From: Spirosoma lacussanchae
GTDB lineage: Bacteria; Bacteroidota; Bacteroidia; Cytophagales; Spirosomataceae
Assembly: GCF_005870035.1 (NCBI RefSeq)
Contig: NZ_SWJG01000006.1
Location: 124,001 to 188,000 of the forward strand
Direction of reading: 5' to 3'
DNA length: 64,000 nucleotides
Shown: piece by piece, positions 18,078 to 26,670 of the stretch
Layout: every line of letters begins with the position of its first letter
How positions within the stretch are numbered: the stretch's first letter is position 1
The notes under the pieces: generated by a model
The model's database searches: none
What the model saw: only the letters and a program-made list of their open reading frames with translations
What the model was told of the DNA's origin: nothing
Made by a program: the position numbers and the translations under genes

Positions 18078-18085
18078 GAGAGAGA

Positions 18086-21000
18086 CTACAGGTTAAGGTT
18101 CAGACCGAACGAAAACGAGCGCAGCAGCGGGAACGGATCGTCCTGATTGTCGACGCCGGCTACGCTGGTACTCTTCTCGGGATCGACACCCCGGTATTTG
18201 GTGAAGGTCAGCAGGTTCTCGGCCGTGGCGTAGATCCGCAGCCGGCTTACGCCGAAGCGGCTCGTTACCTTGGCCGGAATGTTGTAACCAGCCTGGATGT
18301 TTTTCAGCCGCAGGTAGCTGAAACTATCCAGCCAGAACGTCGATTCGGCCTGGTTGTTACCCCCCGAGCCGCTGACCAGACGCGGCAGCGAGGCCGAACG
18401 GTTGTCCAGATTCCAGGTGTCGTACCAGTGGAAATCCTGGAAGGCGTTGCGTGTAGAAGGTACGTTGACGTTGTTGAACGGCTCGAGCCAGAAGTCTTTC
18501 CGACCCGTTGCGGCCTGCCAGAGTACGCTGACGTCGAAACCGCGCCAGTTGCCGAACAGGTTAAGCCCGTAGGTGCCGATGGGCTGGTCGCGGTTGAACT
18601 GCGGCTGTGCTAAACGGTCTTCGTCGTTGACCTGGCCGTCGCCGTTAAGGTCTTTGTACAGGATATCGCCCGGCGAGAAGTACTGGCCCTGGTAGGGTGC
18701 GTTGGCGATGTCTTCCCAGCTCTGGGCAATACCCGTAGCGACGCGGCTGTAGGCAAAGTGGTAGGGCATGTTCAGGTACGTAAAGCCCTTGCCCAGAAAC
18801 TCGTTCCACTGGAGCAGCTTGTTGCGGTTGAACGCCAGGTTCAGGTTGGCGCCTACGTTGGCATCGCGGACTTTGGCGCGGTAGGTCAGGTTCACCTCCA
18901 GACCGCGGTTGCGCAGTTCGCCGATGTTGACACGGGGCGCTGAGTACCCCGACAGGAACGTCGACAGCGACGAAGGACGGATCATGCCGGTGGTGAGCTT
19001 CTGGTAAAAGTCGATTTCGCTCGACAGCCGTCCGCCGAAGAAAACCAGGTCGAGTCCCAGGTTGGTCACGTTCGTTTCTTCCCAGGAGAAATCTTCGTTG
19101 ATGATCTTGGCCGAGCTGAAACCCTTAACGATTTTGCCGTTCAGGATGTAGTTGGTCAGGTTGAAGATGTCGCGCTGCTCGTACCGGCCCACGCCCGAGT
19201 TGTTGCCGAGCTTACCGATCGAGGCCCGTATTTTACCCGACGAAAGGAAGTTGGAGAACCGCTTGAAAAACGGCTCTTCCGAAAAGCGCCATCCGGCCGA
19301 TGCCGATGGGAAGAAGCCGTACTGGAAACCCGGCAGAAACTTGCTGGAACCATCGTAACGGGCGTTGATTTCGAACAGATACCGATCGTTGACAACATAG
19401 TTGACCCGGCCAATGCCCGAACGCAGCCCTTCGGCATCGGAGTTGCCACCGGCGGCCTGGGTCGTGGTCAGGGCTGCGTCGATCTCGCTCAGCAGCGGGT
19501 TGATCCGGTCCTGGCGGCTGGCGAACATATTACGGTTGAACCAGTATTCTTCCGTATAGGCGCCCAGCAGGCTGAGCTGGTGGTTGCCGAACAGGGTTTT
19601 GTTGTAAGTCACCCGACCCTGCAGCAGGGTTTTGTAGCCGGAGTTGACGGAATTGCTGATACCAGCGCTGGGGGCTACCAGGTTCCGCGCAATCAGCCCC
19701 GTCTGGAAATTATACTCGTCGGTGGGGTCGGAATAACTTTTCACGAACTGGTTGTAGTACCGCAGGCCGTAGTCGCCCCGCACGGTCAGTCCCTCAATGG
19801 GGTTCCACTCGCCATAGAGGTTGGCGTTCAGCTCCTGCCGGTCGTTCTGGTTGTGGTTCACCTCAAACTGCGAGAGCATATTCCGGGCAAAGGCATCTTC
19901 GCCATACGCCATGATACCACCATACTGGCCGGTGTTCGGGTTCTTCGGCAGTATACCCGCCACCGCGTACCGGATGTCATAACCGGCCGTTCCGTTGTAG
20001 GAGATAAATCCTTCCTGGTTGGCGTATTCCTGCTTGGACCACTGACCATCCATCCGGATACCGACTTTGATGTTGTCGCGGACTTTGTAGTCGAGGTTGA
20101 AACGGGTGTTGTACCGGCGGTAGTTGTGGTTGATCAGCACCCCCAGTTCATCGAAAAGACCCGCCGACAGGTAGAAGTTAGCCCGGTCGGTACCGCCCGA
20201 GGCCGACAGGTTGTGGGTCTGAATCCGGCCGTTATCGCGCAGAATAACATCCCACCAGTTGGTGCTGGGGTATTTGATCGGATCGACCATGCTCTTCGAC
20301 AGCCAGTCTTCTACCGTACCGTAGCGATAGGTCGTCGAGGAGGCCCCGGCGCCGGACGCCCGCAGGTGCATGGTCAGCGACCGGGCGTAGTCGTCGAAGT
20401 AGGTATAGAAATTGGTAGGCTGCGACAGACCGTAGGTGCCCGTGTAGCTGATCTGCGCTTTCTTGTTCTGCGAGCCGTTTTTGGTCGTGATCAGCACAAC
20501 GCCGTTGGCCGCCCGCGAGCCGTAGACCGAGGCCGAAGCCGCGTCTTTCAGTACCGAAATACTGGCCACGTCGTTCATGTCGATCCGGTTGATGTCAACA
20601 TCGGGAATGCCGTCGACAACAATCAGCGGACCGGCGTTGTTGACCGTACCCAGTCCCCGGATCACCAGCGCGGCTCCGCTACGACCCGCCTGCCCCGTCG
20701 ACTGCTGAACGGCCAGGCCCGGAATCAGTCCCGAAAGACCCGACGATACGTTGGCCAGCGACCGGCTTGCGATTTTTTCATCGATGGTGATGGCCGCAAC
20801 GGCCCCGGTCAAGTTCTCTTTCTTCTGGGTGCCGTACCCAACAACAACTACTTCGTTCAGGGTCTTGATGTCGGGCGCCATGGCCACATCGAGGGTGGTT
20901 TCGCTGGTGATGGCTACCTCTTTGGGGAGGTACCCGATGGCCGACACCACGAGTGTACCGCCACCGGTAGGGACGTTGATCGTGAATTTACCATCGGCGT

Positions 21001-21238
21001 CAGAAGTCGTTCCCGTCTTGGCGTCGTTTTTCAACACCACCGTCGCACCGGGCAGGCCGGTTCCTTTTTCGTCGAGCACCCGACCGCTGAACCGGTACGA
21101 GCCTACGGGGCGGGTGGCAGGCGTTTGCCCGCTTCCCGGCGTCACGGCCTGCCCAAGGGCGGCTCCGGTGGCCAGCGCTACGGCGAGCCAGCCGTGCATC
21201 ATCGGCCGTATGACGTGAATAGATAGAGGTTTATACAT
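18086..21238 (-). CDS. SusC/RagA-family TonB-linked outer-membrane transporter
   Basis: A 1050-residue TonB-dependent receptor that imports oligosaccharides across the outer membrane with its SusD partner. After the signal peptide comes a carboxypeptidase-regulatory-like domain (FSGRVLDEKGTGLPGATVVL). The SusC signature VVVGYGTQKKENLTGAVAAI is near residue 130. The plug (LIVVDGIPDVDINRIDMNDV) and a long beta-barrel ending FSFGLNLNL follow. There is no N-terminal STN/anti-sigma-interacting domain, so it is not an ECF-sensing type. It is the first gene of the SusCD transcript, with an unusual hairpin 80 bp upstream. Confidence 0.97.
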   Translation of the reverse strand: MYKPLSIHVIRPMMHGWLAVALATGAALGQAVTPGSGQTPATRPVGSYRFSGRVLDEKGTGLPGATVVLKNDAKTGTTSDADGKFTINVPTGGGTLVVSAIGYLPKEVAITSETTLDVAMAPDIKTLNEVVVVGYGTQKKENLTGAVAAITIDEKIASRSLANVSSGLSGLIPGLAVQQSTGQAGRSGAALVIRGLGTVNNAGPLIVVDGIPDVDINRIDMNDVASISVLKDAASASVYGSRAANGVVLITTKNGSQNKKAQISYTGTYGLSQPTNFYTYFDDYARSLTMHLRASGAGASSTTYRYGTVEDWLSKSMVDPIKYPSTNWWDVILRDNGRIQTHNLSASGGTDRANFYLSAGLFDELGVLINHNYRRYNTRFNLDYKVRDNIKVGIRMDGQWSKQEYANQEGFISYNGTAGYDIRYAVAGILPKNPNTGQYGGIMAYGEDAFARNMLSQFEVNHNQNDRQELNANLYGEWNPIEGLTVRGDYGLRYYNQFVKSYSDPTDEYNFQTGLIARNLVAPSAGISNSVNSGYKTLLQGRVTYNKTLFGNHQLSLLGAYTEEYWFNRNMFASRQDRINPLLSEIDAALTTTQAAGGNSDAEGLRSGIGRVNYVVNDRYLFEINARYDGSSKFLPGFQYGFFPSASAGWRFSEEPFFKRFSNFLSSGKIRASIGKLGNNSGVGRYEQRDIFNLTNYILNGKIVKGFSSAKIINEDFSWEETNVTNLGLDLVFFGGRLSSEIDFYQKLTTGMIRPSSLSTFLSGYSAPRVNIGELRNRGLEVNLTYRAKVRDANVGANLNLAFNRNKLLQWNEFLGKGFTYLNMPYHFAYSRVATGIAQSWEDIANAPYQGQYFSPGDILYKDLNGDGQVNDEDRLAQPQFNRDQPIGTYGLNLFGNWRGFDVSVLWQAATGRKDFWLEPFNNVNVPSTRNAFQDFHWYDTWNLDNRSASLPRLVSGSGGNNQAESTFWLDSFSYLRLKNIQAGYNIPAKVTSRFGVSRLRIYATAENLLTFTKYRGVDPEKSTSVAGVDNQDDPFPLLRSFSFGLNLNL

Positions 21239-21318
21239 GAGCAGGAATCACAGGTTAATTGGTTTACAGGTAATGGGGTGATTAATCTAATCAGGAGTAA
21301 GCCACTGGGATAAGCCCT

Positions 21319-21366
21319 TTATAAGCGGGTGCCAACCTGCAGAAACGGGCAGACACCTGCTTATAA
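21319..21366 (-). other. Hairpin in the GH88-susC intergenic region
   Basis: An inverted repeat of 13 bp with one mismatch (TTATAAGCGGGTG at 21319-21331 with CACCTGCTTATAA at 21354-21366). A 22-base interior contains CCTGC and GGGCAG. No U-run follows on the minus strand, so it is a weak terminator candidate at best. It may be an RNA processing or stabilising element in the susC leader. Confidence 0.45.
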
Positions 21367-21404
21367 CGGCCTACTGAATGAGTATCGATTCGTGTCTGGC
21401 GGGG

Positions 21405-22598
21405 TTAGCTGCGTTTTTTGCGCAGCGCATCGTAGCGGAGCAGTGCTTCCAGGTAGTAGTAGTCGGCGTAAACCAGCGGCACATCGATCTCGCTTTTGCC
21501 GGGTTTGTGGCCCACACTGTGCTTCAGGATAAAATGGTTGTTCTCGCCCACTTTCGCCCGGTAGGTAGGACCCGACAGGCTTTCCAGCATCTGCACGGCC
21601 GACTGGTAGTATTTTTTGGCCGAGGGGCCGCCGTAGGTGCTTAGCTCCAGCAGGGCCGAGGACGCAATAGCGCCTGCCGATGCGTCGCGCTCTTCGTTCG
21701 GAATACCCGGTGCGTTGAAGTCCCAGTACGGAATTTTATCGGCGGGCAGGTTGGGGTGGTTCAGAAAAAAGTCGGCAATGCGCTGGGCCTGCTGTAGGTA
21801 TGTTTTGTCTTTAGTTTCGCGGTACATGGTCGTGTAGCCGTACAGCGCCCAGGCCTGGCCCCGTGCCCAGGCCGACTCGTCGGCGTAACCCTGGTGGGTT
21901 CGGCGGGCCAGCACCTTGCCACCGTCGCCGTAGCAGATGACGTGGTAGCTGCTGGCATCGGGCCGGAAGTGATTCTTCAGGGTCTGGTTCGCGTGGGTAA
22001 CGCTGAGATCCCGAAGCCGTTTATCGCCCGATTCACGAGCGGCCCAGAACAGAAACTCCAGGTTCATCATGTTATCGATGATAACGGGGTAGTCGTACTT
22101 CTCGCCAGCCTTATCCTTGAAGCTGTTCCACGATTTAATAACCCCATAATCGGGGCGGAACCGGGTCGAGAGCGACTGCGCACCCGTCAGCATGATGGTG
22201 CGGTACTGCGGGTTTTTGGTGAGTCGGTACCCATTTCCGAAGGGGCAGTAGAGCATGAAGCCCAGATCGTGGGTGCCGGTATTGTGCTGCTCTTTGGCAA
22301 CAGCCATGGTCCATTTGTGGGCTGCTTCTTTCCACTTCGGGTCGCCGGTCTGCTCAAACAGGTACCAGAGCGATCCGCCAAAGAAACCGCTGCACCACCA
22401 GCTCGATTTCATATCGCGCGGGCTACCGTCGGGGTTGGTCGACTGCGGAAACTTAGTCGTGTCGGGATGCGACTGCAACATGCCTTCGTATTGCTGAGCC
22501 GCGAAGGCAAACGCGCCTTTAACGTCGATGGGCGTTTGGGCCGGCGCCAGTCGGGTCAGTAAAACCAGGCTAAGTATAGAAATAGAACGTTTGATCAT
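21405..22598 (-). CDS. Glycoside hydrolase family 88 unsaturated uronyl hydrolase
   Basis: A 397-residue exported enzyme (signal RSISILSLVLLTRLAPAQ) of the GH88 (alpha/alpha)6-barrel family. It removes the 4,5-unsaturated uronic acid that lyases leave at the non-reducing end of oligosaccharides. The catalytic aspartates fit DNMMNLEFLFWAARE (near 173) and the GYADESAWARGQAWALYG region. IPYWDFNAPGIPNEERDASAGAI is also diagnostic. Its start overlaps the kduI stop by 4 bp (ATGA), so the two are translationally coupled. The released unsaturated uronate becomes the substrate of KduI. It belongs to the uronate polysaccharide locus. Confidence 0.93.
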   Translation of the reverse strand: MIKRSISILSLVLLTRLAPAQTPIDVKGAFAFAAQQYEGMLQSHPDTTKFPQSTNPDGSPRDMKSSWWCSGFFGGSLWYLFEQTGDPKWKEAAHKWTMAVAKEQHNTGTHDLGFMLYCPFGNGYRLTKNPQYRTIMLTGAQSLSTRFRPDYGVIKSWNSFKDKAGEKYDYPVIIDNMMNLEFLFWAARESGDKRLRDLSVTHANQTLKNHFRPDASSYHVICYGDGGKVLARRTHQGYADESAWARGQAWALYGYTTMYRETKDKTYLQQAQRIADFFLNHPNLPADKIPYWDFNAPGIPNEERDASAGAIASSALLELSTYGGPSAKKYYQSAVQMLESLSGPTYRAKVGENNHFILKHSVGHKPGKSEIDVPLVYADYYYLEALLRYDALRKKRS

Positions 22599-23446
22599 CG
22601 GAGTGCTGAAATAGGTGAGAAGTCCATGTCGGCAAAGTCTTTGTTTTCACCGGCCATACCCCAAATAAAGGAATAGGAAGAGGTACCGCAACCCGAGTGG
22701 ATGGACCAGGGTGGAGAGATAATGGCCTGGTGGTTGGCCACAACGAGATGACGGGTCTGGTCGGGCGGACCCATGAGGTGAAAGACGCGATGGTCGGGGT
22801 GCAGATCGAAATAGCAGTAGGCCTCCATGCGCCGGTCGTGTACGTGCGCCGGCATCGTGTTCCAGACACTGCCTGGCTCCAGGACGGTAAGACCCATAAC
22901 AAGCTGGCAGCTAGCCAGTCCGGCGGCATGGATGTATTTGTAGATGGTCCGTTCGTTGGCCGTTTCCCGGGCCCCGAGCCGGGTGGGGCTGGCGTCTTCT
23001 TTGGCTAGTTTAGCCGTCGGGTGGGCGTAGTGGGCCGGGGCCGACATCAGAAAAAAACGGGCCGGCTCACCGGCATCAAAGCTCTGGAACGTTACCGACC
23101 GGCTTCCCTGACCCACGTACAACGCATCGAGCGCCGTCAGGGTATAGGTAGTACCGTCGACCGTGACCGAGCCGGGGCCTCCTACGTTGATGATGCCCAG
23201 TTCGCGACGCTCCAGGAAAAACGAGGTTTTAAGATTGTCGTAGGGAGGAAGCTCGATCGAATCGTAGATCGGTAGTACGCCACCAACGATCACCCGATCG
23301 TAGTGGGTATACACCGTCTGGATGCTGTCGGGCTCGAACAGAGTTTCGACCAGAAAATGGTCGCGCAATTTCTCCGTGGTGAAATGTTGCATCTCACCAA
23401 GGCCAACTGCGTGGAGAATGGGCATTACGGTAGTGTCTGTTATCAT
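22595..23446 (-). CDS. kduI: 5-dehydro-4-deoxy-D-glucuronate isomerase
   Basis: KduI isomerises 4-deoxy-L-threo-5-hexosulose uronate to 3-deoxy-D-glycero-2,5-hexodiulosonate, on the way to KDG. The 283 residues match the family (about 278). The block LRDHFLVETLFEPDSIQTVYTH is typical. The zinc site is visible as PAHVHDRRMEAY near 195-206 plus a later histidine in SPPWSIHSG. A nested palindrome 245 bp upstream may be its operator. KduD and KDG kinase are not in the window, so the pathway is completed elsewhere. Confidence 0.96.
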   Translation of the reverse strand: MITDTTVMPILHAVGLGEMQHFTTEKLRDHFLVETLFEPDSIQTVYTHYDRVIVGGVLPIYDSIELPPYDNLKTSFFLERRELGIINVGGPGSVTVDGTTYTLTALDALYVGQGSRSVTFQSFDAGEPARFFLMSAPAHYAHPTAKLAKEDASPTRLGARETANERTIYKYIHAAGLASCQLVMGLTVLEPGSVWNTMPAHVHDRRMEAYCYFDLHPDHRVFHLMGPPDQTRHLVVANHQAIISPPWSIHSGCGTSSYSFIWGMAGENKDFADMDFSPISALR

Positions 23447-23689
23447 GCGAAAACGAGTAGGTGTTTACGAGTAGCTGGAATAGATACGGACTGGAATGAT
23501 CTCTTCACAAGAGGTTTGATTAGGTCGGTAGTAACTGCGTTATATTGGGAAAGTGATAAATGAGCCTGGATGAAGGGTGGTCGTCTCTAACGAAAAAGAA
23601 AGTTTGACAGCATAGATCATTTAGCTTTTTCAAGGAAATTATACGCTTGAGGTAAGCTTGTCAATAGACGACGCAGGCAGAAATCAAAG

Positions 23690-23731
23690 ATTCTTCCCGC
23701 AAACGTTGCCGCAAACGTTTGCGGGAAGAAT
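23690..23731. promoter_or_regulatory. Nested palindrome, LacI-family-like double operator
   Basis: A perfect 16-bp inverted repeat (ATTCTTCCCGCAAACG, 23690-23705, with 23716-23731) has a 10-base centre. Inside it lie two CG-centred words: GCAAACGTTGC at 23699-23709 and the fully palindromic GCAAACGTTTGC at 23711-23722, offset by about 12 bp. The latter has the form of a LacI/PurR-family operator. A T-rich stretch follows on the plus strand, but no plus-strand gene ends here, so a terminator is less likely. No LacI gene is in the window. Confidence 0.6.
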
Positions 23732-23852
23732 TATTTTTTGAAAACATTACACTTTACGGGTACAGGCTGAACGGAGTATAGAAAACTAACTTTTTGGTAC
23801 AACAGCGGCTGTGGATGTATACCATATAAATTTAGTACTATTCGGGTGCAGA

Positions 23853-23904
23853 CAAGAAAAAGCCGCATCGCCTGTCTGGTTGGGTAGACAGGCGATGCGG
23901 CTTT
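23853..23904 (-). terminator. Terminator of the aldehyde dehydrogenase gene
   Basis: A 19-bp perfect stem (AAAGCCGCATCGCCTGTCT, 23859-23877, with 23886-23904) has an 8-base loop. It is followed on the minus strand by a U-rich tail (TTTTTCTTG including the stem end). Confidence 0.9.
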
Positions 23905-23954
23905 GGGGGCAAGAAGGTATGGGCCAGTCTGCCGTGAATGCAGACCAGAGACGA

Positions 23955-25553
23955 CTAATCCTTGGTCAAGACGCCATCGACATTCCGCCAGATGCCGAGC
24001 GGATTGCCGTTTTGTAAGGCGGGCGGCAGGAGCGCATCCGGGAAACTCTGGTACGAGACCGGACGGACCCAGCGCAGAATGGCCGCGGTGCCCACCGACG
24101 TTGTACGACTGTCGCTGGTGGCCGGAAAGGGGCCGCCGTGCGTCATGGCCTCGCAGACCTCTACGCCGGTGGGGAATCCACCAAACAGCACCCGACCCGC
24201 CTTCGCCTGTAACCGGCCAATCCAGTCGTACGCCGATTGCTGTAACTCGTCGGGCGTAGCGTAGAGGGTTGCTGTCAGCTGCCCTTCCAGCGAATCGATG
24301 CAGTCGGCCAGTTCATCTTCGGTCCGGCAGATAACTACCAGCGAGCTGGGCCCGAAAATCTCGTGGCTCAGGTCCGTATTCGACATGAACAGGGGAGCGG
24401 TTGTGGTCAGTACCGTAGGCCGGCCTTCGGTGCGGCTCTCATCGGCATCCGTTTCCGCTTCGGCCAGCAGGTGAACGCCGGGCAAGACCCGAATTTGCTG
24501 AACCCCTTTCTGATAGGCCTGCTGAATACCGGCGTTGAGCATGGTTGCGGGCGCGGTAGCCCGTATTTTGTCGGCTACGGTTTCCAGAAACGCGTTGGTC
24601 AGGCTCTCCCCGCCGTCGAGCATAAAGACCAGACCCGGATTGGTGCAAAACTGACCAACGCCCAGGGTAACGGAGGCTGCCAGCCCGGCTGCTACCTTCG
24701 CAGGATCCTCAGCAATGGAGCCCGGCAGAACGATCAGCGGGTTGACCGCGCTCATTTCGGCATAGACCGGAATGGGTTCGGGGCGCTCCTGAGCTACCCG
24801 CAGGAGTGCTAGACCGCCCCGGCGCGACCCGGTGAAGCCAACGGCTTTTAGGGCAGGATGAGCAACCAGGCGCTGGGCTACTTCGTTGTCGGCATGGAGC
24901 AGCGAGAACACCCCGTCGGGCATACCGGTTTTCTGAGCCGCCAGCGCAATAGCCGCGCCCACCATAGAGGAGGTACCCGGATGTGACGGGTGGGCTTTGC
25001 AGACAACCGGACAGCCAGCCGCCAGGGCCGATGCGGTATCGCCCCCGGCCACCGAGAACGCCAGCGGGAAATTACTCGCGCCAAATACAACCACCGGTCC
25101 GAGCGGCACCAGCATCCGGCGCAGGTCGGGCCGGGGAAGGGGTTGCCGGTCGGGAAGAGCCGGATTGATGCGGGCGTCGACCCAGGAGCCTTCCCGAAGC
25201 AGGTTGGCGAAAAGCCGGAGCTGGCCGGTGGTACGGCCGCGCTCGCCTGCAATCCGGCCGGTGGGCAGGCCGCTTTCCAGTACTGCCCGTTCAATCAGGA
25301 CATCGCCCAGGTTTTCGATTTCGGCTGCGATGGCGTCGAGGAAATCGGCCCGCTGCTGCGGACTGAGTTTCTGGTAGGGCGCAAAAGCGGCCTGTGCTTT
25401 CTGAACGGCGATGTCGGCCTGCTCAGCGGTCACGTTTGTGAATGCGTCTGGTAAGAGGTCGCCCTGGGCCGGGGCATAGGCCTGGAATGAATCCCCTTCG
25501 CCAATGACGGATTCGTGGCCAATGAGGTTAGTGGTAAGCGGTTGAGCTATCAT
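23955..25553 (-). CDS. Aldehyde dehydrogenase, 2-ketoglutaric semialdehyde type
   Basis: About 532 residues of the NADP-preferring aldehyde dehydrogenase branch that includes 2,5-dioxovalerate (alpha-ketoglutaric semialdehyde) dehydrogenase, a late step of non-phosphorylative pentose, uronate and hydroxyproline breakdown. The catalytic Cys is in GQFCTNPG near residue 300, and GFTGSRRGG holds the cofactor-loop region. VVFGASNFPLAFSVAGGDTASALAAGCPVVCKAH is a hallmark of this branch. The start at 25553 is preferred; 17 extra residues upstream read like leader DNA. It follows a TIM-barrel epimerase by 60 bp. Its place beside the uronate locus fits sugar-acid catabolism, but the substrate is inferred. 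Confidence 0.9.
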   Translation of the reverse strand: MIAQPLTTNLIGHESVIGEGDSFQAYAPAQGDLLPDAFTNVTAEQADIAVQKAQAAFAPYQKLSPQQRADFLDAIAAEIENLGDVLIERAVLESGLPTGRIAGERGRTTGQLRLFANLLREGSWVDARINPALPDRQPLPRPDLRRMLVPLGPVVVFGASNFPLAFSVAGGDTASALAAGCPVVCKAHPSHPGTSSMVGAAIALAAQKTGMPDGVFSLLHADNEVAQRLVAHPALKAVGFTGSRRGGLALLRVAQERPEPIPVYAEMSAVNPLIVLPGSIAEDPAKVAAGLAASVTLGVGQFCTNPGLVFMLDGGESLTNAFLETVADKIRATAPATMLNAGIQQAYQKGVQQIRVLPGVHLLAEAETDADESRTEGRPTVLTTTAPLFMSNTDLSHEIFGPSSLVVICRTEDELADCIDSLEGQLTATLYATPDELQQSAYDWIGRLQAKAGRVLFGGFPTGVEVCEAMTHGGPFPATSDSRTTSVGTAAILRWVRPVSYQSFPDALLPPALQNGNPLGIWRNVDGVLTKD

Positions 25554-25613
25554 GGATTGGTTGTATCTGATTCGGGTGAACCGGCTGGCTGGGCTACCGG
25601 TCATTCAATATGA

Positions 25614-26555
25614 TCAGGCCAGTGGTCCGACGCGCTCCAGCAGGGCTTTGGATTTGCGGATGCCTTCGTACTCGTCGAGGGTTGACCCTTCGTACTCAAT
25701 ACCCACAATACCCCGGAAACCGCTGTCTTTGACGATCTTCATCATCCGGGCAAAATCGACCAGAGTGTCGTTACCCTGGGCATCGAAGTCGTGGGTCTTG
25801 GCCGATACGCCTTTTGCAAACGGCATCATCTCTTTGGTTCCTTTGTAGCGGTCATACTCTTCAACACAGGCACCCCCCCATTCGGTGCCGTTATCGGCCC
25901 GGCGCAGGCAGAAATTGCCAAAATCGGGCAGCGTACCGACGTTTTTCATGTTGACCTGCTTCATAACGGTGGTCAGCCAGTCGCCGTTAGAGGAGTGGCC
26001 GCCGTGATTCTCGACAATGACGTTGATGTTCATGGTTTTGGCAAACTCGCCCAGCTTACCCAGTCCATCGACCGCGCTCTTCATCACATCGGCCGCCGAT
26101 CCAATGCCGTGGGCGTTGACCCGGATGGTCTTACAGCCGAGGTATTTGGCGCATTCGACCCATTTTTTGTGGTTGTCGACCGCCGTTTGCCGCTTCGTGG
26201 CATCGAGATCGCCCAGTCCACCCTCACCGTCGATCATGATGAGGTGGTTGCTGACACCGTTGTCTTTGCAGCGCGTCAGCAGATCGTTGAGATACGTTTT
26301 GTCCTGCGCTTTGTCTTTAAAGAACTGGTTAACGTACTCAACGATACTGATATCGAATTCTTTACGGGCAATAGCCGGAAAATCGAGGTTGGTAATTTTC
26401 TTGGCGAATAGGGTTTTATGCAGCGACCACTCGGCCAGCGAGATCTCGAAGAACATCTTTTTCTTCATAGGGCCAGCAACGAGTTCGGGCAGAAAAGCTA
26501 TTCCGGCTGCGAATCCGGCGGCTTGCTGAATAAATTGACGGCGATTGGTAGTCAT
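25614..26555 (-). CDS. Exported TIM-barrel sugar isomerase/epimerase family protein
   Basis: About 313 residues of the xylose-isomerase-like TIM-barrel family (sugar phosphate isomerase/epimerase). The start at 26555 gives a Tat-like signal, TTNRRQFIQQAAGFAAGIAF, so it is probably periplasmic. A longer ORF from 26711 runs into a repeat-rich intergenic region and is unlikely. Metal-ligand regions are visible as VIVENHGGHSS, GTLPDFGNFCL and GFRGIVGIEYEG. Members isomerise or epimerise sugars or hydroxypyruvate; the substrate is unknown. It precedes the aldehyde dehydrogenase in a probable two-gene operon. Confidence 0.82.
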   Translation of the reverse strand: MTTNRRQFIQQAAGFAAGIAFLPELVAGPMKKKMFFEISLAEWSLHKTLFAKKITNLDFPAIARKEFDISIVEYVNQFFKDKAQDKTYLNDLLTRCKDNGVSNHLIMIDGEGGLGDLDATKRQTAVDNHKKWVECAKYLGCKTIRVNAHGIGSAADVMKSAVDGLGKLGEFAKTMNINVIVENHGGHSSNGDWLTTVMKQVNMKNVGTLPDFGNFCLRRADNGTEWGGACVEEYDRYKGTKEMMPFAKGVSAKTHDFDAQGNDTLVDFARMMKIVKDSGFRGIVGIEYEGSTLDEYEGIRKSKALLERVGPLA

Positions 26556-26579
26556 AACGGGCCAGGTTTGGAGATTAGC

Positions 26580-26643
26580 GTTTGAAGTCTGTAGTTCGTA
26601 GTTTACAGGACCAGGTTCGGCCGCTAAACTACAAACTTCAAAC
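26580..26643. repeat. Degenerate inverted repeat in a divergent intergenic region
   Basis: The word GTTTGAAGTCTGTAGTT (26580-26596) is matched 16 of 17 by the complement of 26627-26643. Further shifted copies of GTAGTTT/CAAACTAC lie on both sides. It looks like a low-complexity repeat family member between divergent genes rather than a terminator. Confidence 0.5.
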
Positions 26644-26670
26644 GTCAAACTACGAACAATATACCCATCT

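Larger units (their letters stand above)
23447..23954. other. 508-bp intergenic region upstream of kduI
   Basis: No gene is supported here. The stretch contains a nested palindrome at 23690-23731 and the terminator of the aldehyde dehydrogenase gene at 23853-23904. The remainder is AT-richer than its flanks. A clear -33/-7 promoter for kduI could not be identified, although TTG and AAT-rich words lie next to the palindrome. Confidence 0.6.

Noticed and set aside
19580-21226. 548-residue open frame on the plus strand opposite susC
   Set aside because: It is antisense to a clear SusC gene; its Val/Arg/Gly-rich composition reflects the codon use of the other strand.
23690-23731. Possible intrinsic terminator, because a T-rich run follows the hairpin on the plus strand
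   Set aside because: No plus-strand gene precedes it and the minus strand has no U-tract; the CG-centred palindromes inside fit an operator better.
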